The notes under the pieces were generated by a model that did no database searches, was not told the DNA's origin, and saw only the letters and a program-made list of their open reading frames with translations. Shown piece after piece: positions 25,646-35,007 of a stretch of DNA of 64,000 nt. Numbering within the stretch: position 1 is the stretch's first letter; every line of letters begins with the position of its first letter. Origin of the DNA: Clostridia bacterium (lineage in GTDB: Bacteria; Bacillota; Clostridia; Oscillospirales; Acutalibacteraceae); the NCBI GenBank assembly GCA_017407705.1, contig JAFQWA010000007.1, forward strand, positions 41,473-105,472. Direction: 5' to 3'. Made by a program: the position numbers and the translations under genes.

Positions 25646-26232
25646 GAATAGCAGTTTTTGTATCAGGCGGCGGCACTAATCTGCAGGCGTTGATAGATGC
25701 ACAAAAAGCCGGAAAGATAGTAAACGGCGAGATAGTTTTGGTGGTTTCCAGCAAAGCAGAGGCTTATGCGCTGCGACGTGCTGAAAAAGCAGGTATTAAG
25801 TCGCAGGTGGTTTCAAGAAAAGCCTTTGATACTGCTGATGACTTTAACGACGCTTTGCTGAAAGTGCTTCAGGATGAGAAGATTGACCTTGTGGTGCTTG
25901 CCGGATTTATGAGTATTTTGGGCGGCAACATTTTGTCGGCTTATAAAAACAAAATAATAAACGTTCATCCCAGTCTTATCCCGTCTTTCTGCGGTGACGG
26001 TTTTTATGGACTCAGAGTACACCAGGCAGCGCTGGATTACGGCGTGAAGGTCACCGGTGCTACTGTCCATTTCGTCAACGAGATAACTGACGGTGGAAAG
26101 ATAATTTTGCAAAAGGCAGTGGATATATTGCCTGACGATACTCCCGAAACCCTGCAAAAGCGTGTTATGGAGCAGGCTGAGTGGCAAATACTGCCTCAGG
26201 CTGTGTCTATGTTCTGTCAGGGACTTATTTAG
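25639..26232 (+). CDS. purN: phosphoribosylglycinamide formyltransferase
   Basis: Transfers a formyl group from 10-formyl-THF to GAR. 197 residues with [16 protein letters not shown] (phosphate loop), LAGFMSIL, the catalytic region [11 protein letters not shown] and, further on, [13 protein letters not shown] carrying the conserved Asp. The GTG start at 25639 overlaps the purM stop. One oddity: after HPSLIPSF the family usually has a Gly-His-Ala-Asp type loop, and this protein reads [15 protein letters not shown], which still keeps the following V-H-x-A-L segment. Confidence 0.94.
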   Translation: MVRIAVFVSGGGTNLQALIDAQKAGKIVNGEIVLVVSSKAEAYALRRAEKAGIKSQVVSRKAFDTADDFNDALLKVLQDEKIDLVVLAGFMSILGGNILSAYKNKIINVHPSLIPSFCGDGFYGLRVHQAALDYGVKVTGATVHFVNEITDGGKIILQKAVDILPDDTPETLQKRVMEQAEWQILPQAVSMFCQGLI

Positions 26233-26248
26233 GAAAGGAAGAATATTT

Positions 26249-26968
26249 ATGGAACTTGTAAATATTGCAAATGAATTAAAGGAAAATACATATCCCGGTA
26301 GAGGAATCGTTATCGGTAAGTCGGAAGACGGTAAGAGCGCTGTTATCGGTTACTTTATTATGGGTAGAAGTGAAAACAGCCGTAACCGTGTGTTCGTTGC
26401 TGACGGTGACGGAATTAAAACTAAAGCTTTTGATGAGTCAAAGTTAGTTGATCCTTCACTTATCATTTACTCACCTGTATTAAAGCCCGATGAGAATATC
26501 ACTATCGTGACTAACGGCGATCAGACTGATACAGTTTACGATTTCATCAAAGATGGCAAAACCTTTGAAGATGCGCTTGATACCAGAGAGTTTGAGCCTG
26601 ATGCTCCTAACTTCACACCCCGAATTTCAGGTATTATCTACAACGATTTTGATAAGGTCGATTTTACTTACAAAATGTCTATCTTAAAAAGCTCTAACGG
26701 TAATCCCGAGGGCTGCCAGAGATTTTATTTCAATTACGTTCCTTTCAGCGGTGAGGGTCATTTCATTCACACCTATGACCACGACGGTGATCCTATTCCT
26801 TCCTTTACAGGTGAGCCTACCCGTGTTGGTATAAAGGGTGACATTGATGAGTTCACAAAAGAGCTTTGGGAGAACTTGAATTCCGATAACAAGGTTTCTC
26901 TGTTTACAAGATTTATTGATCTTAAAACAGGCAAATACGAGAGCAGAATCGTTAATAAAAACAACTAA
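26249..26968 (+). CDS. stand-alone IMP cyclohydrolase (PurO-like)
   Basis: 239 residues of the IMP cyclohydrolase family that closes FAICAR to IMP, the job done by the N-terminal half of PurH in most bacteria. Diagnostic stretches are NTYPGRGIVIGKSEDGKS, the very conserved YFIMGRSENSRNRVF and FNYVPFSGEGHFIHTYDHDG. ATG at 26249 follows AGGAAAGGAAG. The next gene encodes only the AICAR transformylase part, so the two together replace bifunctional PurH. Confidence 0.9.
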   Translation: MELVNIANELKENTYPGRGIVIGKSEDGKSAVIGYFIMGRSENSRNRVFVADGDGIKTKAFDESKLVDPSLIIYSPVLKPDENITIVTNGDQTDTVYDFIKDGKTFEDALDTREFEPDAPNFTPRISGIIYNDFDKVDFTYKMSILKSSNGNPEGCQRFYFNYVPFSGEGHFIHTYDHDGDPIPSFTGEPTRVGIKGDIDEFTKELWENLNSDNKVSLFTRFIDLKTGKYESRIVNKNN

Positions 26969-26986
26969 CGGAAAGGTAGGATCATA

Positions 26987-28159
26987 ATGACTGAGCTTGA
27001 ATTGAAATATGGTTGTAACCCCAACCAAAAACCTGCAAAAATATTTATGCAAAACGGTGAACTGCCCATTAAAGTGTTAAACGGCAGACCCGGTTATATC
27101 AATTTTATGGACGCTTTTAACGGCTGGCAGTTGGTTAAAGAGTTAAAAGAGGCAACAGGTCTGCCTGCTGCTACATCTTTTAAGCACGTTAGCCCTGCAG
27201 GTGCTGCAGTTGCAGTTCCTATGTCTGACACATTAAAGAAGATCCACTTTGTTGATGATATGGAGTTAACCCCCCTTGCTACCGCTTATGCCCGTGCAAG
27301 AGGCGCTGACAGAATGTCATCTTACGGTGACTTTATCGCATTGTCCGATACCTGCGACGTTGCTACTGCAAAGATCATTGCAAGAGAAGTGTCTGACGGT
27401 GTTATTGCTCCCGGTTATACCGATGAGGCTTTGGAGGTTTTGAAATCCAAGCGTAAGGGAACATATAACATTATCGAGATCGACCCCGATTATGTACCCG
27501 CTGAGATCGAGCATAAGGATGTTTTCGGCATCACCTTTGAGCAGGGCAGAAACAATATGAAATTTGATGACAGCACCTTCTCAAACATTGTAACCGATAA
27601 CAAGTGTTTTACAGAGGATGCAAAGCGTGACCTTATCATTGCTCTTATCACATTGAAATACACTCAGTCTAACTCCGTTTGCTACGCTAAAGACGGTCAG
27701 GCAATCGGTATCGGTGCAGGTCAGCAGTCAAGAATTCACTGCACACGCCTTGCCGGTAATAAGGCTGATATCTGGCATCTTCGTCAGCACGAGAAGGTTA
27801 TGAATCTGCCCTTTAAAGCAGATGTTCGCCGTCCTGACAGAGATAACACCATTGACGTTTACATTTCTGATGATTATATGGACGTTCTTGCTGACGGTAT
27901 CTGGGAGAACTTCTTTACAGAAAAACCCGCTCCTTTAACCCGTGAGGAAAAGGCTGAGTATCTTAAAACTATTAAAGGCGTTGCTTTAGGCTCCGACGCA
28001 TTCTTCCCCTTCGGTGATAATATCGAACGTGCAAAGAGAAGCGGTGTTGAGTTTATTGTTCAGCCCGGCGGCTCTATCCGTGATGACAATGTTATAGAAA
28101 CCTGCAACAAGTATAATATGACAATGGCATTTAACGGTGTTCGTTTGTTCCATCACTAA
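26987..28159 (+). CDS. AICAR transformylase (stand-alone PurH C-terminal domain)
   Basis: 390 residues, equal to the transformylase half of PurH without the cyclohydrolase half. Visible are LKYGCNPNQKPA at the start, ATSFKHVSPAGAAVA (the catalytic KH), YGDFIALSD, LKYTQSNSVCYAKDGQAIGIGAGQQSRIHC and the C-terminal SDAFFPFGDNI with VQPGGSIRDD. It formylates AICAR with 10-formyl-THF to FAICAR, which the preceding cyclohydrolase turns into IMP. RBS GGAAAGGTAGG before the ATG. Confidence 0.94.
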   Translation: MTELELKYGCNPNQKPAKIFMQNGELPIKVLNGRPGYINFMDAFNGWQLVKELKEATGLPAATSFKHVSPAGAAVAVPMSDTLKKIHFVDDMELTPLATAYARARGADRMSSYGDFIALSDTCDVATAKIIAREVSDGVIAPGYTDEALEVLKSKRKGTYNIIEIDPDYVPAEIEHKDVFGITFEQGRNNMKFDDSTFSNIVTDNKCFTEDAKRDLIIALITLKYTQSNSVCYAKDGQAIGIGAGQQSRIHCTRLAGNKADIWHLRQHEKVMNLPFKADVRRPDRDNTIDVYISDDYMDVLADGIWENFFTEKPAPLTREEKAEYLKTIKGVALGSDAFFPFGDNIERAKRSGVEFIVQPGGSIRDDNVIETCNKYNMTMAFNGVRLFHH

Positions 28160-28174
28160 TATTTTGGAGGAATT

Positions 28175-29449
28175 ATGAAGCTTTTAATGGTTGGCTCCGG
28201 TGGACGTGAGCATGCACTTATCCGTAAGCTTAACGAGTCCGGACAGATTGATAAAATTTACTGTGCTCCCGGCAACGGCGGTATTTCCTTTGACGCTGAA
28301 AACGTTAATATTGCCGCTACTGATATTGAGGGTATGGTAGCGTTTGCAAAGCAGAATAGCGTTGATCTGGTGTTTGTAGCACCTGATGACCCCTTGGCAC
28401 TTGGTATGGTTGATGCATTGCAGAAGGAGGGTATCCGCGCATTTGGTCCTGATGCAGCTGCTGCACGTATTGAGGCAAGTAAGGTTTTCTCCAAAAACCT
28501 TATGAAAAAATATAATATCCCCACCGCTGATTATAACGTTTTCGATGACATGGATAAGGCTATTAGCTTTATTAAGGATAACAACACTTATCCCATCGTT
28601 ATCAAGGCTGACGGTCTGGCACTCGGTAAGGGTGTTATAATCGCTGCTGACTTTGACGAGGCTAAAGCGGCTGTAAAGAGCATTATGGAGGATAAGATCT
28701 TCGGCAAGAGCGGAAACAATATCGTTATTGAGGAGTTTATCACAGGCCCTGAGGTTTCTGTGCTCAGCTTTTGTGACGGTAAGACCGTTGTACCTATGGT
28801 TTCATCTATGGATCACAAGCGTATTTTTGACGGCAATAAAGGTCCTAACACCGGCGGTATGGGAACAGTAAGCCCCAACCCATTTTACACTGATGAGATT
28901 GCTAAGCAGTGTATGGAGGAGATATTTATCCCCACTGTTAAGGCTATGGAAAGTGAAGGCTGCCCCTTTAAGGGTTGCTTGTATTTCGGCTTGATGCTTA
29001 CTAAAAACGGTCCTAAGGTTATTGAGTATAACTCAAGATTTGGTGATCCCGAAACTCAGGTAGTTCTGCCCAGACTTAAAACTGATTTGGTTGATATTGT
29101 TAATGCCGTTATCGACGGAACCTTGGATAAACTGGATATTCAGTGGGATGATAACGCTTGTGCTTGTGTTGTTTTGGCAAGTGGCGGTTATCCCGGTAGC
29201 TATAACAAGGGTGAGGTTATCAGTGGCCTTGATGAAAACGGTCAGCTTTGCGGAGTTACAGTGTACCACGCAGGTACTGCGATAAAAGACGGTAATGTCG
29301 TTACCGCAGGTGGACGTGTGCTGGGCGTTACAGCCTCGGCAAAAACTCTTGATGAAGCCCTTGACACTGCCTATGACAGAATAAATAAGATCAGCTTTAA
29401 CGGTATGCAGTACCGTAAAGACATCGGCAGGGTAGAGTGGAAACAATAA
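28175..29449 (+). CDS. purD: phosphoribosylamine--glycine ligase
   Basis: GAR synthetase, an ATP-grasp enzyme joining glycine to phosphoribosylamine. 424 residues: MLMVGSGGREHALIRKL-type N-terminal domain, KADGLALGKGVIIA in the ATP-grasp region, IEEFITGPEVSVL, HKRIFDGNKGPNTGGMGTVSPNP and EYNSRFGDPETQVVLPRL, all as in PurD. TTGGAGGA precedes the ATG. Last gene of the purine operon, followed by a strong terminator. Confidence 0.96.
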   Translation: MKLLMVGSGGREHALIRKLNESGQIDKIYCAPGNGGISFDAENVNIAATDIEGMVAFAKQNSVDLVFVAPDDPLALGMVDALQKEGIRAFGPDAAAARIEASKVFSKNLMKKYNIPTADYNVFDDMDKAISFIKDNNTYPIVIKADGLALGKGVIIAADFDEAKAAVKSIMEDKIFGKSGNNIVIEEFITGPEVSVLSFCDGKTVVPMVSSMDHKRIFDGNKGPNTGGMGTVSPNPFYTDEIAKQCMEEIFIPTVKAMESEGCPFKGCLYFGLMLTKNGPKVIEYNSRFGDPETQVVLPRLKTDLVDIVNAVIDGTLDKLDIQWDDNACACVVLASGGYPGSYNKGEVISGLDENGQLCGVTVYHAGTAIKDGNVVTAGGRVLGVTASAKTLDEALDTAYDRINKISFNGMQYRKDIGRVEWKQ

Positions 29450-29453
29450 AATT

Positions 29454-29487
29454 AAAAGCACTTACGGAATATCCGTAAGTGCTTTTT
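29454..29487 (+). terminator. purine operon terminator
   Basis: AAAAGCACTTACGGA / TCCGTAAGTGCTTTT stem with a T run. Confidence 0.92.
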
Positions 29488-29540
29488 GCATGACAAAAGG
29501 TTTCACCATAATACATTGTTATATAAGTTTTTTTTACTAA

Positions 29541-29691
29541 CTAAATGGGGATTCTTAAGGGCAAGCCCTTAAGCCATTCGGGAAAGGGATTGCAAAGGGA
29601 AAACCCAGTTTGGAAGGGTTTTCCCTTGCTGCGTCTTTCCCCCTTTTCTTCGCATAAAGAAAAGGGGCGCCCAAGCGGCGTGAGCGAAAAA
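29541..29691 (+). repeat. dispersed intergenic repeat, copy 1
   Basis: About 150 bases made of nested palindromes: CTTAAGGGCAAGCCCTTAAG, GGGAAAACCC...GGGTTTTCCC, and a core stem CCCCTTTTCTT / AAGAAAAGGGG near 29641-29666 (core TTCTTCGCATAAAGAA). A second copy in opposite orientation lies at 43985-44140; over the best 59 bases (29631-29689 against 43989-44047) I count four differences. It has no coding capacity and fills most of the gap between purD and the next gene. Confidence 0.8.
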
Positions 29692-29710
29692 AGAATATAT
29701 GCTTGAAAAT

Positions 29711-29742
29711 AAAATATCCACCGGTTTAATGTCTGGTGGATA
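29711..29742 (-). terminator. terminator after the UPF0340 gene
   Basis: On the minus strand TATCCACC and GGTGGATA pair across a 12-base loop, followed by TTTTATTTTC. Confidence 0.75.
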
Positions 29743-29751
29743 CTCTTTTAT

Positions 29752-30303
29752 TTACATTAAATTATCATCATAATTGGCTCTGCTGCCGCCGATAAACTTG
29801 GGTCTGGTTCTGGCACAAAGTATATTTGCCTGACCGATAGTTTTCACATCTATTCTCACAGGCACTGCAACCTCTTTTAAGTGCATACCTATCAAGGTGC
29901 CGCCAATATCAATACCTGCATCGGCTTTAATGTGCTCAACCGCCACAGCGTTTTCAAAGCTATTATAAGCAGCAGTTGCAAAGGAGCCACCTGCTTTAGG
30001 CTGAGGCACCACGTTTACAACGTCTAACATCTTGCGGTCAGCCAACTCTTTTTCAATTATAATTGCTCGGTTTAAATGCTCACAGCACTGTGCTGCCAGG
30101 AAAATACCTTCAGCCTTCAGCACCTGATAAATACCGCCAAACACAGCGTTTGCCACATCGGTACTGGAATATGTGCCGATCTTTTCACCTGCCACCTCAC
30201 TGGAGGAGCAGCCTATAACCATAACATCTCCGCTTTTAAGCTTGGCTGAATCAATCAGCTGCTTTGCTGCGGATTTTGCCTGATTAAAAATTTCATCATA
30301 CAT
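29752..30303 (-). CDS. UPF0340/TIGR01440 family protein (YwlG-like)
   Basis: 183 residues, matching the TIGR01440/UPF0340 family: GCSSSEVAGEKIGTYSS near the N terminus, AAQCCEHLNRAIIIE, the VNVVPQPKAGGSFATAAY block and DIGGTLIGMHLKEVAVPVR. Cytosolic, function unknown; conserved among Firmicutes. Transcribed in the same direction as pfkA, whose stop lies about 60 bases upstream beyond a terminator hairpin, so it is probably expressed at least partly independently. Confidence 0.88.
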   Translation of the reverse strand: MYDEIFNQAKSAAKQLIDSAKLKSGDVMVIGCSSSEVAGEKIGTYSSTDVANAVFGGIYQVLKAEGIFLAAQCCEHLNRAIIIEKELADRKMLDVVNVVPQPKAGGSFATAAYNSFENAVAVEHIKADAGIDIGGTLIGMHLKEVAVPVRIDVKTIGQANILCARTRPKFIGGSRANYDDNLM

Positions 30304-30315
30304 AATAATTCACCT

Positions 30316-30360
30316 TAAAAAACAACAGGGCAAAGGTTTTAATACCGTTTGCCCTGAAAA
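30316..30360 (-). terminator. pfkA terminator
   Basis: CAGGGCAAA / TTTGCCCTG stem directly after the pfkA stop, followed on the minus strand by TTGTTTTTT. Confidence 0.85.
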
Positions 30361-30361
30361 T

Positions 30362-31327
30362 TTAGATGCTGATCTCGTTAGCAATTTTGTAAAGCTCCAT
30401 ATTAAAGGGCTTTTTCATTTGTAAAGCTTCGTAGATATCAAAATCAACGATCTCACTGTCACGCAGAGCAACAACACGGTTGCCGATACCTTTTGAAAGC
30501 AACTCAACAGCGGCAAAGCCCATCTGACTTGCGATAACACGGTCACGAACTGTGGGGTTACCACCTCTCTGAACGTGGCCCAAAACAGTTGCACGGGACT
30601 CAATTCCGGTAAGCTCTTCAATTTTCTTTGTAAACTCATCAACGCCGCCGATACCCTCAGCAACAACGATGATAAAGTGCTTTTTGCCTGAAAGCTGAGT
30701 TTTCTTCATTTTAGCAACTACATCGTTGATATCAAACTCAACCTCGGGAACCAAAACAGCAGTTGCACCAACAGCAATACCTGTCTGCAATGCTAAGTGA
30801 CCTGCATGACGTCCCATAACCTCAACAACAGTGCAACGCTCGTGAGACTGAGCGGTGTCACGGAGCTTATCAACCATTTCCATAGCAGTGTTCATAGCGC
30901 TATCGAAACCGATAGTATAGTCAGTGCAGGAAATATCGTTATCAATAGTTCCGGGGATACCAACGCAGGGGATACCGTGAAGTGATAAATCCCTTGCACC
31001 ACGGTAAGAACCGTCACCACCAACAACTACACAACCGTCAATACCCAGTTCTTTGCAGGTTTTTAAAGCCTTGCTCATACCTTCCTCGGTTTTGAACTCA
31101 GGACTACGTGCGGTATAAAGAATAGTACCGCCACGATGAATAATATCAGAAACGCTACGGAGATCCATCTCCACAACATCATTATTGATAAGACCGTTAT
31201 ATCCACGTTTAATTCCAACAACCTTCATGCCCTTTGCAAGAGCAGATCTGACAACAGAACGAACTGCCGCATTCATACCGGGAGCGTCGCCGCCGCTGGT
31301 CAATACGCCAATAGTTTTAACTTCCAT
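30362..31327 (-). CDS. pfkA: ATP-dependent 6-phosphofructokinase
   Basis: Committed step of glycolysis, fructose-6-phosphate to fructose-1,6-bisphosphate. About 321 residues: IGVLTSGGDAPGMNAAVR, the GGDGSYRGA loop whose Gly (rather than Asp) points to ATP and not pyrophosphate as donor, catalytic GTIDNDI (the TIDND signature), VEVMGRHAGHLAL and the C-terminal LGHVQRGGNPTVRDR. The ATG at 31327 follows GGAGGTAG; a longer frame to 31402 is not credible. Has its own promoter. Confidence 0.96.
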   Translation of the reverse strand: MEVKTIGVLTSGGDAPGMNAAVRSVVRSALAKGMKVVGIKRGYNGLINNDVVEMDLRSVSDIIHRGGTILYTARSPEFKTEEGMSKALKTCKELGIDGCVVVGGDGSYRGARDLSLHGIPCVGIPGTIDNDISCTDYTIGFDSAMNTAMEMVDKLRDTAQSHERCTVVEVMGRHAGHLALQTGIAVGATAVLVPEVEFDINDVVAKMKKTQLSGKKHFIIVVAEGIGGVDEFTKKIEELTGIESRATVLGHVQRGGNPTVRDRVIASQMGFAAVELLSKGIGNRVVALRDSEIVDFDIYEALQMKKPFNMELYKIANEISI

Positions 31328-31358
31328 TGTACTACCTCCAAAATAATCATTACTGCTT

Positions 31359-31386
31359 ATTATACCATAAATTTTCATATAATCAA
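31359..31386 (-). promoter_or_regulatory. pfkA promoter
   Basis: On the minus strand TTGATT and TATAAT are 16 bases apart, with ATGG before the -10, about 30 bases ahead of the start. Confidence 0.55.
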
Positions 31387-31450
31387 TAGTAAAATGTATC
31401 AAAAAATGCGGTTTTTTTCAAAAACCTTTAATAGTTTATGCAGTCTTTAC

Positions 31451-31478
31451 TTGTTTTTTTCAAAGTATGTGGTAAAAT
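31451..31478 (+). promoter_or_regulatory. pncB promoter
   Basis: TTGTTT and TAAAAT are 16 bases apart; the -10 is preceded by TATGTGG, the same extended element seen at 2311-2320. Confidence 0.5.
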
Positions 31479-31512
31479 ATATGTAATAGCATTTTAGATT
31501 GGAGTAAAGTTT

Positions 31513-32955
31513 ATGGTGAAAAATCTTTCTATGCTTACGGATTTTTATGAGTTCACTATGGCAAACGGTTTTTTTGAGTCCAAAATGGCTGATAAGATCG
31601 CTTGCTTTGATCTGTTTTTCAGAAAAGTCCCCGATAACGGCGGCTTCGCTATTATGGCAGGACTTAAACAGGCTATAGATTATATTAACGACCTTCATTT
31701 TTCAGATGAGGATATTGAGTATTTAAAAAGCAAAAACATTTTCTCACAGGAGTTTTTAGACTACCTTAAAAACTTCAAATTCCAGTGTGATGTGTGGGCA
31801 GTGCCTGAGGGTACACCTGTTTTCCCAAAAGAGCCGCTGGTTACAGTGAGAGGACCTATTATTCAGTGCATCCTTATTGAAACTATGCTGCTGCTTTGTA
31901 TAAATCATCAGTCGCTTATTGCAACTAAGGCTAACCGAATTGTACGTGCAGCTCAGGATAGGGCAGTGCTGGAATTCGGTGCAAGACGTGCCCACGGTAC
32001 TGATGCCGCTATCTACGGTGCAAGATCAGCTTATATAGGCGGTTGTGCAGGTACTTCCTGCACTTTAAGTGACGAGGAGTTTTCGGTACCGGCCCTTGGT
32101 ACTATGGCACATAGCTGGATACAGATGTTTGACAGTGAGTACGAGGCTTTTTGTACTTATGCAAAGCAGTATCCTAATAATTGCTCCTTGCTTGTGGATA
32201 CTTACAATACCATAAAATCAGGCGTACCAAATGCTATAAAGTGTTTTGATGAGGTGCTTTCTCCTATGGGTTATCGTCCTAAGTCCATAAGAATAGACAG
32301 CGGCGATATCACTTATCTTTCCAAACACGCAAGACGTATGTTGGACGAGGCAGGTTATCCCGACTGTAAAATAATCGCATCTAACTCACTTGATGAATAT
32401 ATTATTCGTGACGTATTGCTTGAGGGTGCTAAAATAGACTCATTCGGAGTGGGTGAGCGTCTTATAACTGCATCGAGTGATGCGGTGTTTGGCGGCGTTT
32501 ACAAGCTTTGTGCCGTTATGGGTGATGACGGTGAGCTGATACCTAAGGTAAAATTCAGCGACAACGTAGGCAAGATAACTCTGCCTTGCTTTAAACGTAC
32601 TTGGCGTTTGTTTGATAAGCAGAGCGGTAAGGCTATTGCCGACGTTATAACCATGCACGATGAAAGAATCAGCGAAGCTGAGCCCTATGAGTTGTTTGAC
32701 CCTGATCACACCTGGAAACGTAAGACTGTTACTGATTTTATTGTCAGAAAGCTGTCGGTGCCGATCTTTGAAAAGGGTAAGCTGATATACAATTGCCCCA
32801 CTGCAGCGGAGATTCGTCGTTACTGCAAGGAGCAGGTGGAAACTATGTGGGCTGAGGTGCAGCGTTTTGAAAATCCCCACAAGTATTACGTGGATCTTTC
32901 ACAAAAACTTTGGGATGAGCAGCACCGACTGATCAGTGAGCATATAGGCAGATAA
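31513..32955 (+). CDS. pncB: nicotinate phosphoribosyltransferase
   Basis: Makes nicotinate mononucleotide from nicotinate, PRPP and ATP in NAD salvage. 480 residues, the long form: LTDFYEFTMANGFF at the N terminus, LEFGARRAHGTDAAIYGARSAYIGGCAGTS, the GTMAHSWIQMF segment with the conserved His, and RIDSGDITYLS with SFGVGERLITASSDAVFGGVYK. GGAGTAAAG precedes the ATG. Followed after 13 bases by a lipoprotein gene and then pyrD and ruvX, probably one transcript. Confidence 0.95.
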   Translation: MVKNLSMLTDFYEFTMANGFFESKMADKIACFDLFFRKVPDNGGFAIMAGLKQAIDYINDLHFSDEDIEYLKSKNIFSQEFLDYLKNFKFQCDVWAVPEGTPVFPKEPLVTVRGPIIQCILIETMLLLCINHQSLIATKANRIVRAAQDRAVLEFGARRAHGTDAAIYGARSAYIGGCAGTSCTLSDEEFSVPALGTMAHSWIQMFDSEYEAFCTYAKQYPNNCSLLVDTYNTIKSGVPNAIKCFDEVLSPMGYRPKSIRIDSGDITYLSKHARRMLDEAGYPDCKIIASNSLDEYIIRDVLLEGAKIDSFGVGERLITASSDAVFGGVYKLCAVMGDDGELIPKVKFSDNVGKITLPCFKRTWRLFDKQSGKAIADVITMHDERISEAEPYELFDPDHTWKRKTVTDFIVRKLSVPIFEKGKLIYNCPTAAEIRRYCKEQVETMWAEVQRFENPHKYYVDLSQKLWDEQHRLISEHIGR

Positions 32956-32968
32956 AGGAGTTTAAATT

Positions 32969-33670
32969 ATGAAAAAAATATTAGCAGTAATGCTTTGCTT
33001 GTGCTGTGTGTTATGTCTTGCTTCCTGCGGTGATGCAGGTAACGGTGATACTGATGCAGAGACCACTACAAAAAGAGTTAAAGTAACAAACTTAGATGCA
33101 GTTAAAGCCGATGCCCAGCAGGGTATTATTACTGGGGTAAGTATTGGACTTAGTGCATCTGCCGATGATATAAAGGATAAATATGAGCAGCTCCCAGAGG
33201 AGCCTGATACCACTGAGGCTGACACTGATGAAACTAAAGAGTCCACCACCCAGGAAGAGCATAACCACGATACTGTTTATGTGGAGATCCACCAGGGTAG
33301 GGATCTGACCTTGTACCAGTGCGGCAAGGAGCAGTATTTCTTCGTTAACGATGATATGGATATGGGCGTTGCAGTAATTGCTTACGTGGGTGATGCTTAT
33401 AGCTTTAAGAGTGGATATCACACCGCTGATGACGTGGAGTTTTCTATTGGCAAGCCCGATAAAAAGGACGTTCCTGCAAATGACGAGCTGTTCTTTTTAC
33501 CCGATGTTCCCCAAAACGTTACCCGTTTGACTTACAACTTCGATAACATTCGTCTTGATTTTATATTTGTTGATAATTATTTAATGTCCACAGTGCTGAC
33601 CGATACTGAGGTTTATACCGAGTTTGGTGACAGCGCAGAGCAAAATACAACTGAGCAGGGAGAAGAATAA
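32969..33670 (+). CDS. predicted lipoprotein of unknown function
   Basis: 233 residues. A signal peptide with the lipobox CLASCG (lipidated Cys near residue 20) is followed by an acidic Thr/Glu/Asp-rich linker (about 70-92) and a globular region containing TVYVEIHQGRDLTLYQCG, VNDDMDMGVAVIAYVGDAYSFKSG and VTRLTYNFDNIRLDFIFVDNYL. No family recognised. Its TAA is directly followed by the ATG of pyrD, so the two are translationally linked, although no functional connection is evident. Confidence 0.75.
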   Translation: MKKILAVMLCLCCVLCLASCGDAGNGDTDAETTTKRVKVTNLDAVKADAQQGIITGVSIGLSASADDIKDKYEQLPEEPDTTEADTDETKESTTQEEHNHDTVYVEIHQGRDLTLYQCGKEQYFFVNDDMDMGVAVIAYVGDAYSFKSGYHTADDVEFSIGKPDKKDVPANDELFFLPDVPQNVTRLTYNFDNIRLDFIFVDNYLMSTVLTDTEVYTEFGDSAEQNTTEQGEE

Positions 33671-34582
33671 ATGGCAGATTTAAGAGTAAAAATTGCAGGT
33701 GTTGAGCTTAAAAACCCCATTATTACAGCGTCGGGAACCTTTGGCTTCGGCAGAGAATATGACGAGGTTTACGACATTTCACTGCTTGGTGGTATAAGCT
33801 GTAAGGGAACTACCCTTAAGAAAAAAGACGGTAATCCGCCCATAAGAATTGCAGAAACTCCCAGTGGTATGCTTAACAGCGTTGGTTTGCAGAATCCGGG
33901 CGTTGAGCACTTTATTAAGTATGACCTGCCTTTTTTAAAGCAGAAGGATATTACTGTTATTTCCAATATCGCAGGTAGCAGTGTGGAAGACTACTGCAAA
34001 ATGGCTGAGATATTAAGTGATACCGACATTGATATGATCGAGATGAACATATCCTGCCCTAACGTTAAAGAGGGTGGTGTGGCTTTCGGCACCAGCTGTG
34101 AGTCCGCAGGAAATATCACTAAGCAGGTTAGAAAGTATTGCAAAAAGCCCCTTATCGTTAAGCTTTCACCCAACGTTACCAGTATTTCTGAAATTGCAAA
34201 ATGCGTTGAGGCTGAGGGTGCTGATGCGGTTTCTATGATAAACACCATAACAGGTATGAGAATCGATATTAACTCACGCAGACCTATTCTGCGTAATAAC
34301 ACCGGCGGTTTGTCAGGCCCTGCAGTGTTGCCCGTTGCAGTTAGAATGGTAAACGAGGTTTATCGCAGTATTAAACTGCCGATTATCGGTATGGGCGGTA
34401 TTGCAAAGTGGGAAGATGCTGTTGAACTGCTGTTGGCAGGTTCATCTGCTTTGCAGATCGGAACTGCTATCTTCAACGATCCTTATGCACCTCTTAAAGT
34501 AATTGAGGGACTTAATAAGTATATGGACGATAACAAGATAGAGAAAGTATCTGATATAACAGGAAAGGTTCAGCTTTGGTAA
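33671..34582 (+). CDS. pyrD: dihydroorotate dehydrogenase, class 1B type catalytic subunit
   Basis: FMN enzyme oxidising dihydroorotate to orotate in pyrimidine synthesis. 303 residues with ITASGTFGFGREY, NSVGLQNPGVE, the catalytic Cys in MNISCPNVKEGG (Cys is typical of class 1), GPAVLPVAVRMV and IIGMGGIAKWEDAVELLLAGSSALQIGTA. Class 1B enzymes usually pair with PyrK, an Fe-S/FAD subunit; no pyrK is present in this window. ATG abuts the stop of the preceding lipoprotein gene. Confidence 0.94.
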   Translation: MADLRVKIAGVELKNPIITASGTFGFGREYDEVYDISLLGGISCKGTTLKKKDGNPPIRIAETPSGMLNSVGLQNPGVEHFIKYDLPFLKQKDITVISNIAGSSVEDYCKMAEILSDTDIDMIEMNISCPNVKEGGVAFGTSCESAGNITKQVRKYCKKPLIVKLSPNVTSISEIAKCVEAEGADAVSMINTITGMRIDINSRRPILRNNTGGLSGPAVLPVAVRMVNEVYRSIKLPIIGMGGIAKWEDAVELLLAGSSALQIGTAIFNDPYAPLKVIEGLNKYMDDNKIEKVSDITGKVQLW

Positions 34583-34586
34583 GTTT

Positions 34587-35006
34587 ATGAAGATAATGTC
34601 AGTTGATTTGGGTCTTGCAAGGACAGGCATTGCCGCTTGTGACCCGTTAGAGATGCTTGCGTCACCTGTTAAGGTCATATTTGAGAAAAACGAAAAGCGG
34701 CTGATTGAGTCGGTGGCTGATGAGGCTAAGCTAATGGGTGCTCAGCTTATCGTTGTGGGACTGCCTAAAAATATGGACGGGACCAGCGGTGAGAGAGCAA
34801 CGGAGTGTGAGCGTATAGCAGGGGAAATATCTGCTGCTTGCGGTATAGAAACGGTTATGTGGGATGAACGTTGCACCACCGTGTCGGCACATAATGCGCT
34901 GAATGTTACCAATACAAGGGGTAAAAAGCGTAAGGCTGTGGTGGACGCTGTTGCCGCAGTGATGATACTGGAAAGCTACTTAAATTACAGAAGAAATAAT
35001 AAATAA
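34587..35006 (+). CDS. ruvX: RuvX/YqgF family Holliday junction resolvase-like nuclease
   Basis: 139 residues of the RNase H-fold YqgF family: MSVDLGLARTGIA with the catalytic Asp, IVVGLPKNMDGTSGERA, the WDERCTTVSAH motif and the C-terminal KRKAVVDAVAAVMIL. These proteins act in 16S rRNA 5'-end maturation and have been tied to recombination. Starts four bases after pyrD and ends before a strong terminator. Confidence 0.93.
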   Translation: MKIMSVDLGLARTGIAACDPLEMLASPVKVIFEKNEKRLIESVADEAKLMGAQLIVVGLPKNMDGTSGERATECERIAGEISAACGIETVMWDERCTTVSAHNALNVTNTRGKKRKAVVDAVAAVMILESYLNYRRNNK

Positions 35007-35007
35007 C

